This document shows, in pieces, positions 1-7,840 of a stretch of DNA of 13,400 nucleotides. Source of the DNA: DASXUX01 sp036504595 (GTDB lineage: Bacteria > Planctomycetota > SZUA-567 > H5-PLA8); contig DASXUX010000098.1 of assembly GCA_036504595.1 (NCBI GenBank), forward strand, positions 1 through 13,400. Direction: 5' to 3'. The notes beneath the pieces are model-generated. The model did no database searches. It was not told where the DNA came from and worked only from the letters and a program-made list of their open reading frames with translations. Within the stretch, counting starts at the first letter, position 1; each line of letters starts with the position of its first letter. Both the position numbers and the translations under genes were made by a program.

Positions 1-259
1 CGGCAGGAGCAGCGTCAAGCTGAGCGGCAAGATGAAGAAGGGCGTATTCAAAGCGACGCCGGCCAAGTTCACGCTGAGCATTAGGGGCGAACCGCTGCTA
101 GCCGCTCTGAAAGACTTCGGCTTCGCGGACAAGACCACAGCTAAGGCTGGAGAGCCGGCTGATATCTTTGCGATCATCATGGTGGACACGCTGGGCTACG
201 AGGCTGACAAAACCGTGCTCTACAAGGCAACGGCTGGGAAGAGTGGTTCGGCGAAATGA
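1..259 (+). CDS. C-terminal end of an unidentified protein (5' end outside window)
   Basis: An open frame enters from the left edge (first full codon at base 2) and ends with TGA at 257-259, giving 85 visible residues. The sequence is rich in Lys, Ala and Thr, with alternating hydrophobic residues (VKLSGKMKKG, AKFTLSIRG, IFAIIMVDTLGYEADKTVLY). This pattern is typical of a beta-sandwich module closing a large secreted or surface protein. The visible part has no catalytic motif, membrane segment or sorting signal. The internal ATG at base 32 is unlikely to be the true start, because the same protein-like pattern continues upstream of it and no ribosome binding site precedes it. The family is not recognised; the secreted-protein reading is inference from composition. 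Confidence 0.6.
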   Translation, partial: GRSSVKLSGKMKKGVFKATPAKFTLSIRGEPLLAALKDFGFADKTTAKAGEPADIFAIIMVDTLGYEADKTVLYKATAGKSGSAK

Positions 260-284
260 CAGTGTGGGCAGGCAGAGCAGGAGT

Positions 285-465
285 CGACAGTCCGTCCAGG
301 AACTGAAGCAGCTTGTCGGATGCTCGATATCGTATCGTTTTGGCAGCCGGTTCCCGAACCTTTGCCAAGGTGCGATCCTTCATGCGGATGTCGGCTTCCA
401 TGTACATGTGCGTGGTCGCTGGACTCTTCGTGGCCGAGCCAGAGAGCAATAGTGCGCGCGGCATC
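285..465 (-). pseudogene. Frameshifted C-terminal remnant of a tyrosine recombinase (integrase)
   Basis: On the minus strand one frame reads AARTIALWLGHE (about 462-427). A single extra base moves the match into the next frame, which reads SPATTHMYMEADIRMKDRTL and continues through AKVREPAAKTIRYRASDKLLQFLDGL. Joined, this matches the end of the catalytic domain of XerC/XerD-like phage-type integrases. LGHE carries the third catalytic histidine, TTHMY carries the tyrosine nucleophile, and the acidic/Lys-rich tail with a final LLxFLxxL helix is usual for the group. The upstream part, which should hold the catalytic Arg and HxxR, is not found, so the gene is both truncated and frameshifted. It cannot encode a working recombinase. 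It probably marks an old mobile-element insertion beside the CHAT cluster. Confidence 0.75.
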
Positions 466-692
466 TGATCTGAGGAAAAGTCCAATCCAACGTCCCGAGA
501 AAACGAAATGTGTCACACGCCGTGATCGACAAGATTGATCAGCCGGTCCAGCGCTCCTTGAGCTGGCTCTCATTTAGATCCGGCGGCACGGCCGCATATC
601 CGCGCGCCTCTGATACAACGCAGCGTATCACTTGATGGCCAAAACGCTAACTCTAGAGGCGCTTGCCAACCCCAAAGGTCTGAGGTGCTCTG

Positions 693-710
693 TCCACGAA
701 TACTCGTGGA
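693..710. repeat. Perfect short hairpin behind a decayed frame
   Basis: TCCACGA, a four-base ATAC loop, then TCGTGGA form a perfect 7-bp stem. On the minus strand it lies 12 bases beyond the TGA at 725-723 that closes the decayed frame. It could be a remnant transcription terminator, but no T-run follows, so the role is uncertain. Confidence 0.4.
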
Positions 711-722
711 TTTCCAGCCCTC

Positions 723-1080
723 TCAGCCGATGCCCTTCAAGAGAAACTCCTTCACAAACGCCATGGTCTCTTGCAGCGAGTTCAGGACAAGAGTCTGAGA
801 GAGATCCTGGCGCACGACCTGGGAACCACGCAGACCTAGCCGCCGAGTACGGGTTGGCGCCGGGACCGAATGCGATAGCGAGATCCTTGGCCTTCTGATC
901 GGGAAGTTCCCCGGCGCGTTGTCTGACGGCGCGACGCATACGGTCAACCTAACCGTCGGCGCTTTGGCGATTCTGGGCGTCTCAGCGAACCCCGATCGCC
1001 TCTTGGTAGTAAGACTCGGGAACCCGCTAAATATCGCGCAGACGACGCACGGCCTGTACTTCGGAAGCCTACGTTAGAGA
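723..1080 (-). pseudogene. Probable decayed gene, product unidentified
   Basis: Reading the minus strand from about 1060, one frame gives protein-like segments interrupted by stops: SEVQAVRRLRDI, stop, RVPESYYQEAIGVR, stop, DAQNRQSADG, stop, then an Arg/Ala-rich helix ending ELPDQKAKDLAIAFGPGANP. Near 845 the protein-like signal shifts into another frame reading LRGSQVVRQDLSQTLVLNSL and QETMAFVKEFLLKGIG, ending in TGA at 725-723. Amphipathic-helix spacing and a plausible C-terminus suggest former coding sequence with about four stops and one frameshift. The family is not recognised, and chance cannot be excluded. Neighbouring integrase debris supports the idea of a degraded accessory segment. 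Confidence 0.35.
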
Positions 1081-1277
1081 ACTCCATGGGCGCATCCTGG
1101 TGCGTAGATGCCGCTGAAATGCCGACGTCGCATAAAGGCAAGCTTATCCTTAGTCGAGTCGATCTATACGCCTGACCGGCATTCATCACGCCGCCCCGTG
1201 ATTTTTCTGGTTAGGAGCCACTCAGATAGACATTCTGCATCAGGTCTCTGGCCAGTGGGCATGGTGATTGCACTGCC

Positions 1278-4163
1278 CTATCTCGCTGCACATGATCCAG
1301 TGACTTCAAAGGCGGCCCAGCGTCCAATAGAATGATCTGCTTCTTCCCGCAAGAACCTTCGCTGCGCACTCGTTAGTGCTTTCACGGCGTCTGACGATTC
1401 CTTCTTGATCTCTTCGTAGAAAAAGCCCATGAGTTTTGTTGTTGCATCGTTTGGAACCGGCCAGAGGCTGCCGATAACGCTTCGCGCTCCTGCGACTTGG
1501 AACGCGCGCGTCAACCCGGTCATTTCATCCCCTTCGCCGAACTCGCCAACGCTGCTGACGCACGCACTCATAACAACAAGTCCAACGTGGTCCAGGCTCA
1601 TGCCATAGACGTCGCTGGCGCGCAATACTCCATCGTCGCTCGAAGTCTTGGAGAAGATCAAACCAGACCGAGCGGGAATCCACCGGTCAAAGAAGCCGTG
1701 CGAAGAAACGTGCAGTATCCCGCTCTTGGGGCACGAGGACTTGAATGCCCCCAACGTTGCCTTCTCGCTCAGAAAGACAGCCGCAGTCGGAAACAGTTTT
1801 TGAATCGTTGCCGTTTCCGTCACGTGAAATGGAGAGTTCGGATCAGGCGACAGTATGGGATCGTGGACGCTCAATTCCTGTGCTTGTGCAGAGTCGATGT
1901 GCGCAGCAGCCACCAGAGCACTGCCACTCGGTGAATATAGCAGTTCGTGCTTAGAGATTAAGAACTGAGAACCGTCGTGCAGCGCCTGAAAGGGAACATA
2001 ATGCAGGAGCTGGTGAGGGATGATGCAAACGCGCTCGCCGGCCTTTAGTTGCCCCGCAATAGGTTGCCAGAGCAGGTCATAAAGCTCGCGTGCGGCCTGC
2101 TCGGCGTCTTCCCCCGGGATACCTGTCAGCCCATAAAGCCGAGTGAGCAGTCTGCGCTGCAGTGCCTTTGGCGCAGGCAGGACGACCATTTGCGTTCGTT
2201 CCGGCGAGATGATCCATGCGATCAGATCGTTCTCTTGTTGAAGAAAGATCACAGTGGAGAACCCACGACATGCTTTCTGGACATCTTGAAGGCTGGTGAG
2301 CGGAAGCTGCTTGGCCACTGCGGCCTTACTTCCAAGCGCATCCAAGAAGGTTCGCGCGCGACAGCGTTCGGCAAGAGAGAACATCAGCGGGGGATCATTC
2401 CGCGCCCGCGCCAGTTCGATCGCCAATGAGTAAACTTCGTATTTGTTCTCCTGCTGACTGCGACGCCTCTGAAAATCGTGCAAACTCGCGCGTTGCGACT
2501 CGATCGTCTTCAACGCTTCTTGGACGCTTTCCCATGCGCCGGCTTTGTCGCCCTGCACTTGTTTAACACGAGCGATGCCGTGTTGATAACCCCAACGACT
2601 TTCTGCACTGGGAATCTTCCGTTCGAAGCGTGTAGCCTCCTCAAAAGACTTTTCGGCTTCGGCGGCACGCCCAAGATTCAGCAAACAGCGGCCAATCTCC
2701 ACGTTTACGCGAGCGACTTCGTCTGGTCCACACCGCTCAATAGCGCGACGAAACTGTTTGATGGCCTCTTCGTGCTTGCCTTGCTGCTGCAGACAATACC
2801 CCAAGTTGAGGCAGGGAACGAATCGAGCTTGATCAGGGCCGGGAAAACGCTCATCCACTTGTCGTACGGCAAGGCGCAGCTCTGCCTCTACTTGTTTCGC
2901 TTCTTCTGCGCTGATGCGTGACCGGGCGCGGGCGGCTGCCGCCTTATACACGGCAGCGCGAGCGTATTGAACAGGCTGTTCGGCGAGCACGGCCGCTTCG
3001 TTGTAGGTGCTCACCGCGCGCCGAAAGTCACACAATTTCTCATAGCTTAGGCCGACAGAGAATTTTGCCTCGCTAATCAGCCCGGCCTCGCGAATGCTGC
3101 GCGCCAACTGAAAAGCTTCAGCGGCCGCATCACATTCGGCCTCAAGTTCCCCCCGCATGTCCGCCATCATTGCCATATTTGACAGTGCAAAAAGGAGCTG
3201 TCTGGAATCCTTTTGCTCCCGCGCGCTTTCAACGGCTCGTTCGCTCAATTTGTATGCCGTCTCTTGAGTGAGTTTTCCGACGTGCTCGTACGCGGGATAC
3301 GCGCGCCGAATGAGTGCAGCCGGCGGCGCAAAATGACCTTCGTTAAGTGGGTCGCAGGCTGCCAACATGGCGGGGCTGGGCGCAAGGCCCGCTTGCTTAG
3401 CGCACTTAAGCACGTATTGAACGCGGTCGGGCGCCAGATAGACCCAGTAGCCATCCGCTTTCCGTAGTGCTTCGGCCAGACTCCCGTTCTTTGCGGCTTC
3501 CGTGGCAAATTCTGTGATGCCTTGAGCGGCACCCCCCTCTTCGGACGAATACTCCGCCGTCGGACAGCAGTTGCTCATTGCCGCGAACTCAACAAGTGCC
3601 TGATGGAAATTCTTCAAGACGCGGCACGCGTAGTGGCAACGGCACCAGTAAAGACGAACTCCTGCATGAGCGATGTTGATGCTGCCCGGAAACTTGCGTT
3701 CTGCCTCGCGCCAGAGCTTTTCCGCTTGTTCAAAGCGTGCGAGCATCGACAGCCCAGAGATGTAGTACCAGTAGCCAAATTCGTTTATGTCTCCTCCTTC
3801 AGCAACAAACCGCTCCAAATATGGAACAGCACGAGGAAGAAATCTGGCCATCGACAGCACGTCAGCCGCGCCGATCAAGGCGTCCTTGTCGTGAGGATTA
3901 TTTTCCAGGACGGCAATGTGGACGTACAAAGCATCAAGGATTCTCTGTGGAAGCGGTGTGCGCTCTTCATAGTAGAAAGACTTCGTCGCCACCGATCCAC
4001 GACCATCCGTTTTGAAGGAAGCAGGAACCGGCGTCTCTATGTACCCGTCAGGGTCCACAGATGCGGTGGGATCACCTTGATCGATACTGGGCTCGCGCCA
4101 TGCGTACCACCCACATACGAACAGAACCGGAAGCAAGAGCAGTAAAAGTGTTTGTCGGCGCAT
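1278..4163 (-). CDS. Membrane-anchored TPR-CHAT (caspase-like) protease, copy 1
   Basis: This 961-residue protein starts with a short basic tail and one hydrophobic helix (about residues 4-21, LLLLLLPVLFVCGWYAW). The body should therefore lie outside the cytoplasmic membrane. Residues about 60-560 are repeated helix pairs of TPR type (for example FVPCLNLGYCLQQQGKHEEA, then a RAIERCGPDEVARVNVEIGRC helix pair). The C-terminal third is a CHAT domain, the caspase/separase-related fold: IIPHQLLHYVPF near 714-725, the catalytic His in HVSSHG (H822), the catalytic Cys in MSACVSS (C868), then GEGDEMTGLTRAFQVAGA and SLWPV. Both dyad residues are present, so activity is plausible; the usual Glu-Thr after the Cys is replaced by Val-Ser. 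The ATG lies 5 bases after the stop of the beta-helix lipoprotein gene, with AAGGA inside that gene's end, indicating translational coupling and a shared operon. The substrate is unknown; proteolysis of a neighbouring operon product is inference. Confidence 0.9.
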   Translation of the reverse strand: MRRQTLLLLLLPVLFVCGWYAWREPSIDQGDPTASVDPDGYIETPVPASFKTDGRGSVATKSFYYEERTPLPQRILDALYVHIAVLENNPHDKDALIGAADVLSMARFLPRAVPYLERFVAEGGDINEFGYWYYISGLSMLARFEQAEKLWREAERKFPGSINIAHAGVRLYWCRCHYACRVLKNFHQALVEFAAMSNCCPTAEYSSEEGGAAQGITEFATEAAKNGSLAEALRKADGYWVYLAPDRVQYVLKCAKQAGLAPSPAMLAACDPLNEGHFAPPAALIRRAYPAYEHVGKLTQETAYKLSERAVESAREQKDSRQLLFALSNMAMMADMRGELEAECDAAAEAFQLARSIREAGLISEAKFSVGLSYEKLCDFRRAVSTYNEAAVLAEQPVQYARAAVYKAAAARARSRISAEEAKQVEAELRLAVRQVDERFPGPDQARFVPCLNLGYCLQQQGKHEEAIKQFRRAIERCGPDEVARVNVEIGRCLLNLGRAAEAEKSFEEATRFERKIPSAESRWGYQHGIARVKQVQGDKAGAWESVQEALKTIESQRASLHDFQRRRSQQENKYEVYSLAIELARARNDPPLMFSLAERCRARTFLDALGSKAAVAKQLPLTSLQDVQKACRGFSTVIFLQQENDLIAWIISPERTQMVVLPAPKALQRRLLTRLYGLTGIPGEDAEQAARELYDLLWQPIAGQLKAGERVCIIPHQLLHYVPFQALHDGSQFLISKHELLYSPSGSALVAAAHIDSAQAQELSVHDPILSPDPNSPFHVTETATIQKLFPTAAVFLSEKATLGAFKSSCPKSGILHVSSHGFFDRWIPARSGLIFSKTSSDDGVLRASDVYGMSLDHVGLVVMSACVSSVGEFGEGDEMTGLTRAFQVAGARSVIGSLWPVPNDATTKLMGFFYEEIKKESSDAVKALTSAQRRFLREEADHSIGRWAAFEVTGSCAAR

Positions 4164-4168
4164 GAAAT

Positions 4169-6301
4169 CTATTCCTTGATCGTCTGCTCAATGTCTGATT
4201 TCTTGATCAGGTGAAACTGGCCGTGGTTGTCCTTGATCGAAAGCTCGTCGCCGGCGTCGACAATCTTGGCGGCTGCAATCTTCTTGCCGTCTTTGAGCAC
4301 ATAGATTGTCGCTCCAGTTCCCGCGGGTCCTGGCTTTTGCTCTGTCTTTCCTGTCGAGGTCTCGGGCTTCTTGGCGTCCGGTCGGGGCGGTGGTGCCCTC
4401 ATTGTTGTGGTTGCATCACCATAGGCTGTGAGATCGATCTCGACCTTGCCTTGTCCGGGTAACTCGCCACGAACGCGGACGGTATTCTCAAGCGGCACTT
4501 CGGGGCACGTCCAAACCCTGAAATCAGAGGAGACTTCGTTTCCGTCCTTCGCAGCAAAAAGTACTTTGTACTTCGTCCATTTTGCGTTCATCTGTTTGCC
4601 GCAGACGGTGAGTGCTTCTTGGCCCCGCTCAAGCTCCAGGACCTCCGCGTTTGCAGTCCTTTCCAGATCGGTCACAAAGTCCTGGCGCTCACAAAGCCAG
4701 ACGGTATCGGATTTCTTAGTCGTCTTGCCATCCTCAGTGGAATCCGCAATCTCCACGGTCAGTTCATCTGTGGTCTTCTGTTTTACCATCACTCTCGTAT
4801 TCTGTTCGCGCTTCATGCCGCCCGCTGAAATCATCATTTTGTACTCAACCCAATCGCCGACTTTTGCGTGCAGAAGCGGGGTCTCATCTTCTTTGTTCCG
4901 TGCGCGCGTGACCGTACTTTTGCATTCCCTTGCGACTTCCCACGGTCCGCGTGCATTATTCCCCAAGTCGTTCTCCTCGAACACGCCGCCTGAGTTGTCG
5001 AAGACCTGAATCGCATACTGACCGTTCTTGCTGATGGTATTCCTTCTTAACGTGCAGCGTGAACCACTGCGGATGCGCACACCGCAGCCTGCGTTGTCAT
5101 GAACGTCGTTTTCCTCAAACGTGCCCCCAGTGGAACCCTCAACCACCGAGATGCCGGGATGCGCGAGATGCCCGTAGATTCTGTTCTTCTTAATGATCGC
5201 CGTTTGCTCACCCGTAAGGCAGATTCCGGGAAAATGGTTTGCATAAACATCACTATCTTCGATCGTCGCCTTGCCCTGATGATGCACGCACACAGCGTTG
5301 GATTCATTATCATGAAGTTTGCAGTGCTGAATGGTCACTTTAGCTTCGAGCGAGACGGAAACGGCCCCGTCGGCCATATCGGAAGAATTGCCATAAACGT
5401 CACAGTCGGCGACGCTCACCAGAGCAAGTTGTTCGATATGAATGCCGGAGAAAGGATTCTGGTGGACTTTGTTGCTAAGGAAGGTCACCTTCGTGCCGGC
5501 ACCTCTGATATCCGCACCTACCTGCTTGTTGGCATAGACGTCGTTGTCGGTGACTGTCGCTTCAGATTTCTCGAAGATGGAAATTCCGTTGCCGTTCTCG
5601 AACAGCTTGTTCTTCTCGACCAAAGCTTTCACTGCTCTAGACATGTAAACACCATTGTTAACGTTGTGGTAAATTGAGTTGTTGCGCACTGTCGCTTCGC
5701 CCCCTTCAATGCAGATGCCGATCGAAGAGTTGGAGAACAGCTCGTTTTGATCCAATATGGCAACTCCGACCGAATAGGCTCCGCTTCCTTTGCAGTCGTG
5801 AATCTTGTTTCGGCGCAGCTCGGCGTTGCCGCCTTTCTCGACGACCACGCCGGCTGAACTCTCGGCGGCGATGTCGCAGTCCTCAAGGGCCAGATGACCG
5901 CGCTTGACGTGAACCGCAACCAGTTCTCGTGTCCCGGTTTGCCGAATCTTAAACCCGGAGAGCTTGCCTTCATCAGCGCAGAACGTGATCACACTCGTTA
6001 GATTTGCCTCAAGCGTTACTTCTCCCGGTTTGCCATCCGCCAGCAACGTTACAGTTCTCGAGACCGCAAAACCGCCTTCGTAGGTTCCTGGGCCGACCTT
6101 TACTGTGTCCCCATCTTTCGCCACGCGGAGCGCTGCAGAGATCGACTTGTACGTGCCGCCCGCTTCTACTACCAACGTGCGAGGTCCGACTTCTTCAGGA
6201 ATTGGCTTCTTCGCTGATTCTTGTGCTGGTGTTGATGGCGCAGGCGAATTCCCGCATCCGCATAGCCAAAGAACGATGATTACGGTAACCATCCATCTCA
6301 T
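4169..6301 (-). CDS. Right-handed beta-helix (PbH1 repeat) lipoprotein
   Basis: A 710-residue exported protein. It opens with MRWMVTVIIVLWLCGCG: a signal peptide with lipobox L-C-G-C, so Cys16 would be the lipidated residue. After a Pro/Ala linker comes GGTYKSISAALRVAKDGDTV and VGPGTYEGG, the usual entry to a right-handed parallel beta-helix. About a dozen rungs of 22-23 residues follow (pattern N-x-I/V-x-x-N-x-x-x-G-I/V) to roughly residue 470. Then come a globular part beginning GDWVEYKMMISAGG (about 480-630), a Pro/Thr-rich linker, and a small C-terminal domain (ATIYVLKDGKKIAAAKIV, ending KSDIEQTIKE). Such helices bind or cleave polysaccharides or act as surface scaffolds; no catalytic residues can be assigned. 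The ATG at 6301 was chosen over an in-frame GTG at 6337 because of its ribosome binding site. It lies between the anti-sigma candidate and CHAT copy 1 in one operon. Confidence 0.85.
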   Translation of the reverse strand: MRWMVTVIIVLWLCGCGNSPAPSTPAQESAKKPIPEEVGPRTLVVEAGGTYKSISAALRVAKDGDTVKVGPGTYEGGFAVSRTVTLLADGKPGEVTLEANLTSVITFCADEGKLSGFKIRQTGTRELVAVHVKRGHLALEDCDIAAESSAGVVVEKGGNAELRRNKIHDCKGSGAYSVGVAILDQNELFSNSSIGICIEGGEATVRNNSIYHNVNNGVYMSRAVKALVEKNKLFENGNGISIFEKSEATVTDNDVYANKQVGADIRGAGTKVTFLSNKVHQNPFSGIHIEQLALVSVADCDVYGNSSDMADGAVSVSLEAKVTIQHCKLHDNESNAVCVHHQGKATIEDSDVYANHFPGICLTGEQTAIIKKNRIYGHLAHPGISVVEGSTGGTFEENDVHDNAGCGVRIRSGSRCTLRRNTISKNGQYAIQVFDNSGGVFEENDLGNNARGPWEVARECKSTVTRARNKEDETPLLHAKVGDWVEYKMMISAGGMKREQNTRVMVKQKTTDELTVEIADSTEDGKTTKKSDTVWLCERQDFVTDLERTANAEVLELERGQEALTVCGKQMNAKWTKYKVLFAAKDGNEVSSDFRVWTCPEVPLENTVRVRGELPGQGKVEIDLTAYGDATTTMRAPPPRPDAKKPETSTGKTEQKPGPAGTGATIYVLKDGKKIAAAKIVDAGDELSIKDNHGQFHLIKKSDIEQTIKE

Positions 6302-6307
6302 GTGGGT

Positions 6308-6313
6308 TCCTCT
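6308..6313 (-). promoter_or_regulatory. Ribosome binding site fixing the beta-helix lipoprotein start
   Basis: AGAGGA on the minus strand lies 6 bases before the ATG at 6301. The longer in-frame start (GTG at 6337) has no comparable site and would put a charged stretch before the signal peptide, so the shorter form is preferred. Confidence 0.75.
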
Positions 6314-6405
6314 ACGATTCTCTCGTCGCGGCAACACACAAGCAGTCGCGCGTGCCCACGAAACGTTGGCGAGAAACTCCTGGGAATCTCGGCGTTAGCG
6401 CGGAC

Positions 6406-7065
6406 TCACTCCGGCTTCTTACGTTTGGCGGCATCGGTTAGGCTCTTCAGCTCGACCAGCAATTGCTGGGCGTGTGCGTAATCCTTGTTGTTAATGGCCC
6501 TGGTCAATTCCTGCACCAGGCTCTGAATATGTTCCTGCAACTGGCTCAGTTCTTCGGGATCTCGCTTTGCCGGTACGTTCTCACGCGGTTCTGCCTGCTG
6601 CCAGGGTGGAACGTATTTTTCGTCTCCGCGCAAGGTCGCACCACCCGAAATTTCGCGAGGCCTGTTCGGGGCGACTGCCACTTCGCCGCGATCGTCCTTT
6701 CTCAAGTGCCCCGGCATCGGCGTGCCATTCTGATCCTCGCTAACGGCCGGAAGCGCAGGTGGATTGCCGAGCGCCCGCTTCGCGCCAGGCCGGACCAAAA
6801 ACACCGCCTCGGCCAATGCCACGAACAGAAAGACGGCCGCGGCCGCAGCGTACCAAGACGCCCAGGAGCGCCTCGGCCCCTGCGGTGCCGCCGAAGTGCC
6901 GCCCACCGGCTGCTGCATCCAAGACGGAATCTGCTCTGGAATTGGCAGTGTCGAGAGCTTCTCGCGAATGCGCTTGTCGGCTTCGGGCGGGAGCTTTGGA
7001 CAAAGCGCCTGCCGCAACTCTTCATCGAAGCTATCGCTCTCGCCTTTGTTGCCAGTCGCGCTCAT
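6406..7065 (-). CDS. Single-pass membrane protein, candidate anti-sigma factor
   Basis: A 219-residue protein whose ATG overlaps the stop of the ECF sigma gene (ATGA at 7065-7062), the usual arrangement for a sigma/anti-sigma pair. The N-terminal part (1-70) is acidic and helical (FDEELRQALCPKLPPEADKR, then EKLSTLPIPEQIPSW), as expected of a cytoplasmic sigma-binding segment. One transmembrane helix spans about 71-91 (WYAAAAAVFLFVALAEAVFLV). It is followed by a Pro-rich low-complexity stretch (about 95-170) and a C-terminal amphipathic helix pair (about 172-214, LSQLQEHIQSLVQELTRAIN). The HxxxCxxC zinc motif of ZAS-type anti-sigma factors is absent; the only Cys is C22. The assignment therefore depends on gene position and topology rather than a family signature. 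The extracytoplasmic linker could be a target for the operon's CHAT protease, which is inference. Confidence 0.65.
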   Translation of the reverse strand: MSATGNKGESDSFDEELRQALCPKLPPEADKRIREKLSTLPIPEQIPSWMQQPVGGTSAAPQGPRRSWASWYAAAAAVFLFVALAEAVFLVRPGAKRALGNPPALPAVSEDQNGTPMPGHLRKDDRGEVAVAPNRPREISGGATLRGDEKYVPPWQQAEPRENVPAKRDPEELSQLQEHIQSLVQELTRAINNKDYAHAQQLLVELKSLTDAAKRKKPE

Positions 7066-7610
7066 AGGGCCTCCGCGATCTGCAGATTCTGAAGCGCCGG
7101 GGCGTCACTGATTCTGCGGCGCAGTCCTTCGCGCAAAGCATTCCGCGCCTCAGACAAGCGCCAGCGCACGGTCCCCTCGGCGATGTTCAGTAGTCGCGCG
7201 ATCTCCGGCGCGGTCCGTTCCGATTCGTACGACAACAGCAACGGCTCTTGGAGGCTGACCGGCAGCTTCGCAATCTCGGCCATTAGCAGCTCGCGTAACT
7301 CAGCGCTGGAATCCGGCGCCTTGCCGGCCTTCGCCAACCGGATGTCATCTTCATGCTTCAGCGCCATGAACTTCGCGCGGTAGTGATCGGCAATGACGTT
7401 TTCGGCGATGCGCGTCAGCCAATCCAAAAGGCGGCTTGGATCCAAGACTGAGTCGAGGCCTTCGAACGCGCGCACAAAGACCTCTTGAACCACGTCTTCG
7501 GCTGCTGTCTTGTCGCCCAGCCGCCGCAAGGCGATGCGGTACACGATGTCCTTGTGAGGCTCGTACACATACATCTCGAACGCCTTGCGGTAGTCGGTTC
7601 GACCGTCCAT
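7062..7610 (-). CDS. ECF-family RNA polymerase sigma factor (sigma-70 regions 2 and 4)
   Basis: A 182-residue protein of normal ECF size. Region 2 shows YRIALRRLGDKTAAEDVVQE followed by VFVRAF (residues about 24-50), the DxxQEVF core-binding helix of region 2.2. WLTRIAENVIADHYR follows as region 2.4, which reads the -10 element. Region 4 spans about 112-168: LPVSLQEPLLLSYESERTAP and EIARLLNIAEGTVRWRLSEA, a helix-turn-helix for the -35 element. It directs core polymerase to a dedicated promoter set. The start is taken at ATG 7610, just before the conserved region. GTG 7625 is an alternative in frame, and a longer frame to TTG 7712 is unlikely since it would begin at the predicted transcription start. 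The gene overlaps the candidate anti-sigma gene by 4 bases. A near-consensus ECF promoter lies about 110 bases upstream, indicating autoregulation. Confidence 0.9.
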   Translation of the reverse strand: MDGRTDYRKAFEMYVYEPHKDIVYRIALRRLGDKTAAEDVVQEVFVRAFEGLDSVLDPSRLLDWLTRIAENVIADHYRAKFMALKHEDDIRLAKAGKAPDSSAELRELLMAEIAKLPVSLQEPLLLSYESERTAPEIARLLNIAEGTVRWRLSEARNALREGLRRRISDAPALQNLQIAEAL

Positions 7611-7720
7611 TCGCTCGTATTCCACGCACTCTAAAGGTCTGTGTGCGCATGATAACGACGAACCGGCCGCTGTGAAAACACTTTCACCCATTTGCAGTCG
7701 GATTTGAACCAAAATCGTTG

Positions 7721-7749
7721 GTAGACTCTTCGAAATTCCAGGAAGTTCC
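7721..7749 (-). promoter_or_regulatory. Near-consensus ECF sigma promoter for the sigma operon
   Basis: On the minus strand GGAACTT (7749-7743), exactly 16 bases, then GTCTAC (7726-7721) match the classic ECF -35 (GGAACTT) and -10 (GTC/TCTRA) with usual spacing. Predicted transcription starts near 7714, giving a leader of about 100 bases before the sigma ATG. This is the expected layout for a self-activating ECF gene. Recognition by this particular sigma factor is inferred. Confidence 0.7.
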
Positions 7750-7812
7750 GCTTTTCATCCAACGTTTTCGACGTTAGCACGACGAGAAACCATGACGTGT
7801 GTAGCTGCTGAA

Positions 7813-7840
7813 GGAATTGCGAATACACTGGTAAGTTCCT
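7813..7840 (+). promoter_or_regulatory. Possible ECF-type promoter for CHAT copy 2
   Basis: GGAATTG (7813-7819), 15 bases, then GTTCCT (7835-7840) resemble the promoter of the divergent sigma operon in layout but are further from consensus. A start near 7847 would leave a leader of about 20 bases containing the GGAG ribosome binding site. The same interval contains an inverted repeat, AAGGAA (7811-7816) and TTCCTT (7836-7841), so an operator is an alternative reading. Confidence 0.35.

Larger units (their letters stand above)
260..1277. other. About 1 kb without an intact gene, holding decayed reading frames
   Basis: Between the partial gene at the left edge and the stop of the first CHAT gene, no frame has a convincing start, ribosome binding site and continuous protein-like sequence. 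Two pieces on the minus strand do look like former coding sequence and are listed separately: a tyrosine recombinase tail and an unidentified fragment with stops. Short hairpins occur at 611-630 (TGATAC/GTATCA arms) and 693-710. In the remainder (about 466-610 and 1081-1277) I see nothing recognisable. Confidence 0.6.

Noticed and set aside
611..630. TGATAC/GTATCA inverted repeat as an attachment site
   Set aside because: Only 6-bp arms, no second copy seen flanking the integrase remnant, so chance is likely.
1278..4163. Several long plus-strand frames opposite CHAT copy 1 (for example 3522-4145 and 2478-2921)
   Set aside because: They lie antisense to a gene with clear TPR and CHAT motifs, have no ribosome binding sites, and have Cys/Arg/Ser-rich composition typical of shadow frames.
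4428..5677. Plus-strand frames opposite the beta-helix gene (4428-5009, 5099-5677)
   Set aside because: Their length follows from the repetitive codon pattern of the beta-helix rungs on the other strand; no recognisable domain or start site.
7611..7712. N-terminal extension of the sigma factor to TTG 7712
   Set aside because: It would start at the predicted transcription start, adds sequence not related to sigma region 2, and contains non-protein-like Cys/Ser-rich residues.
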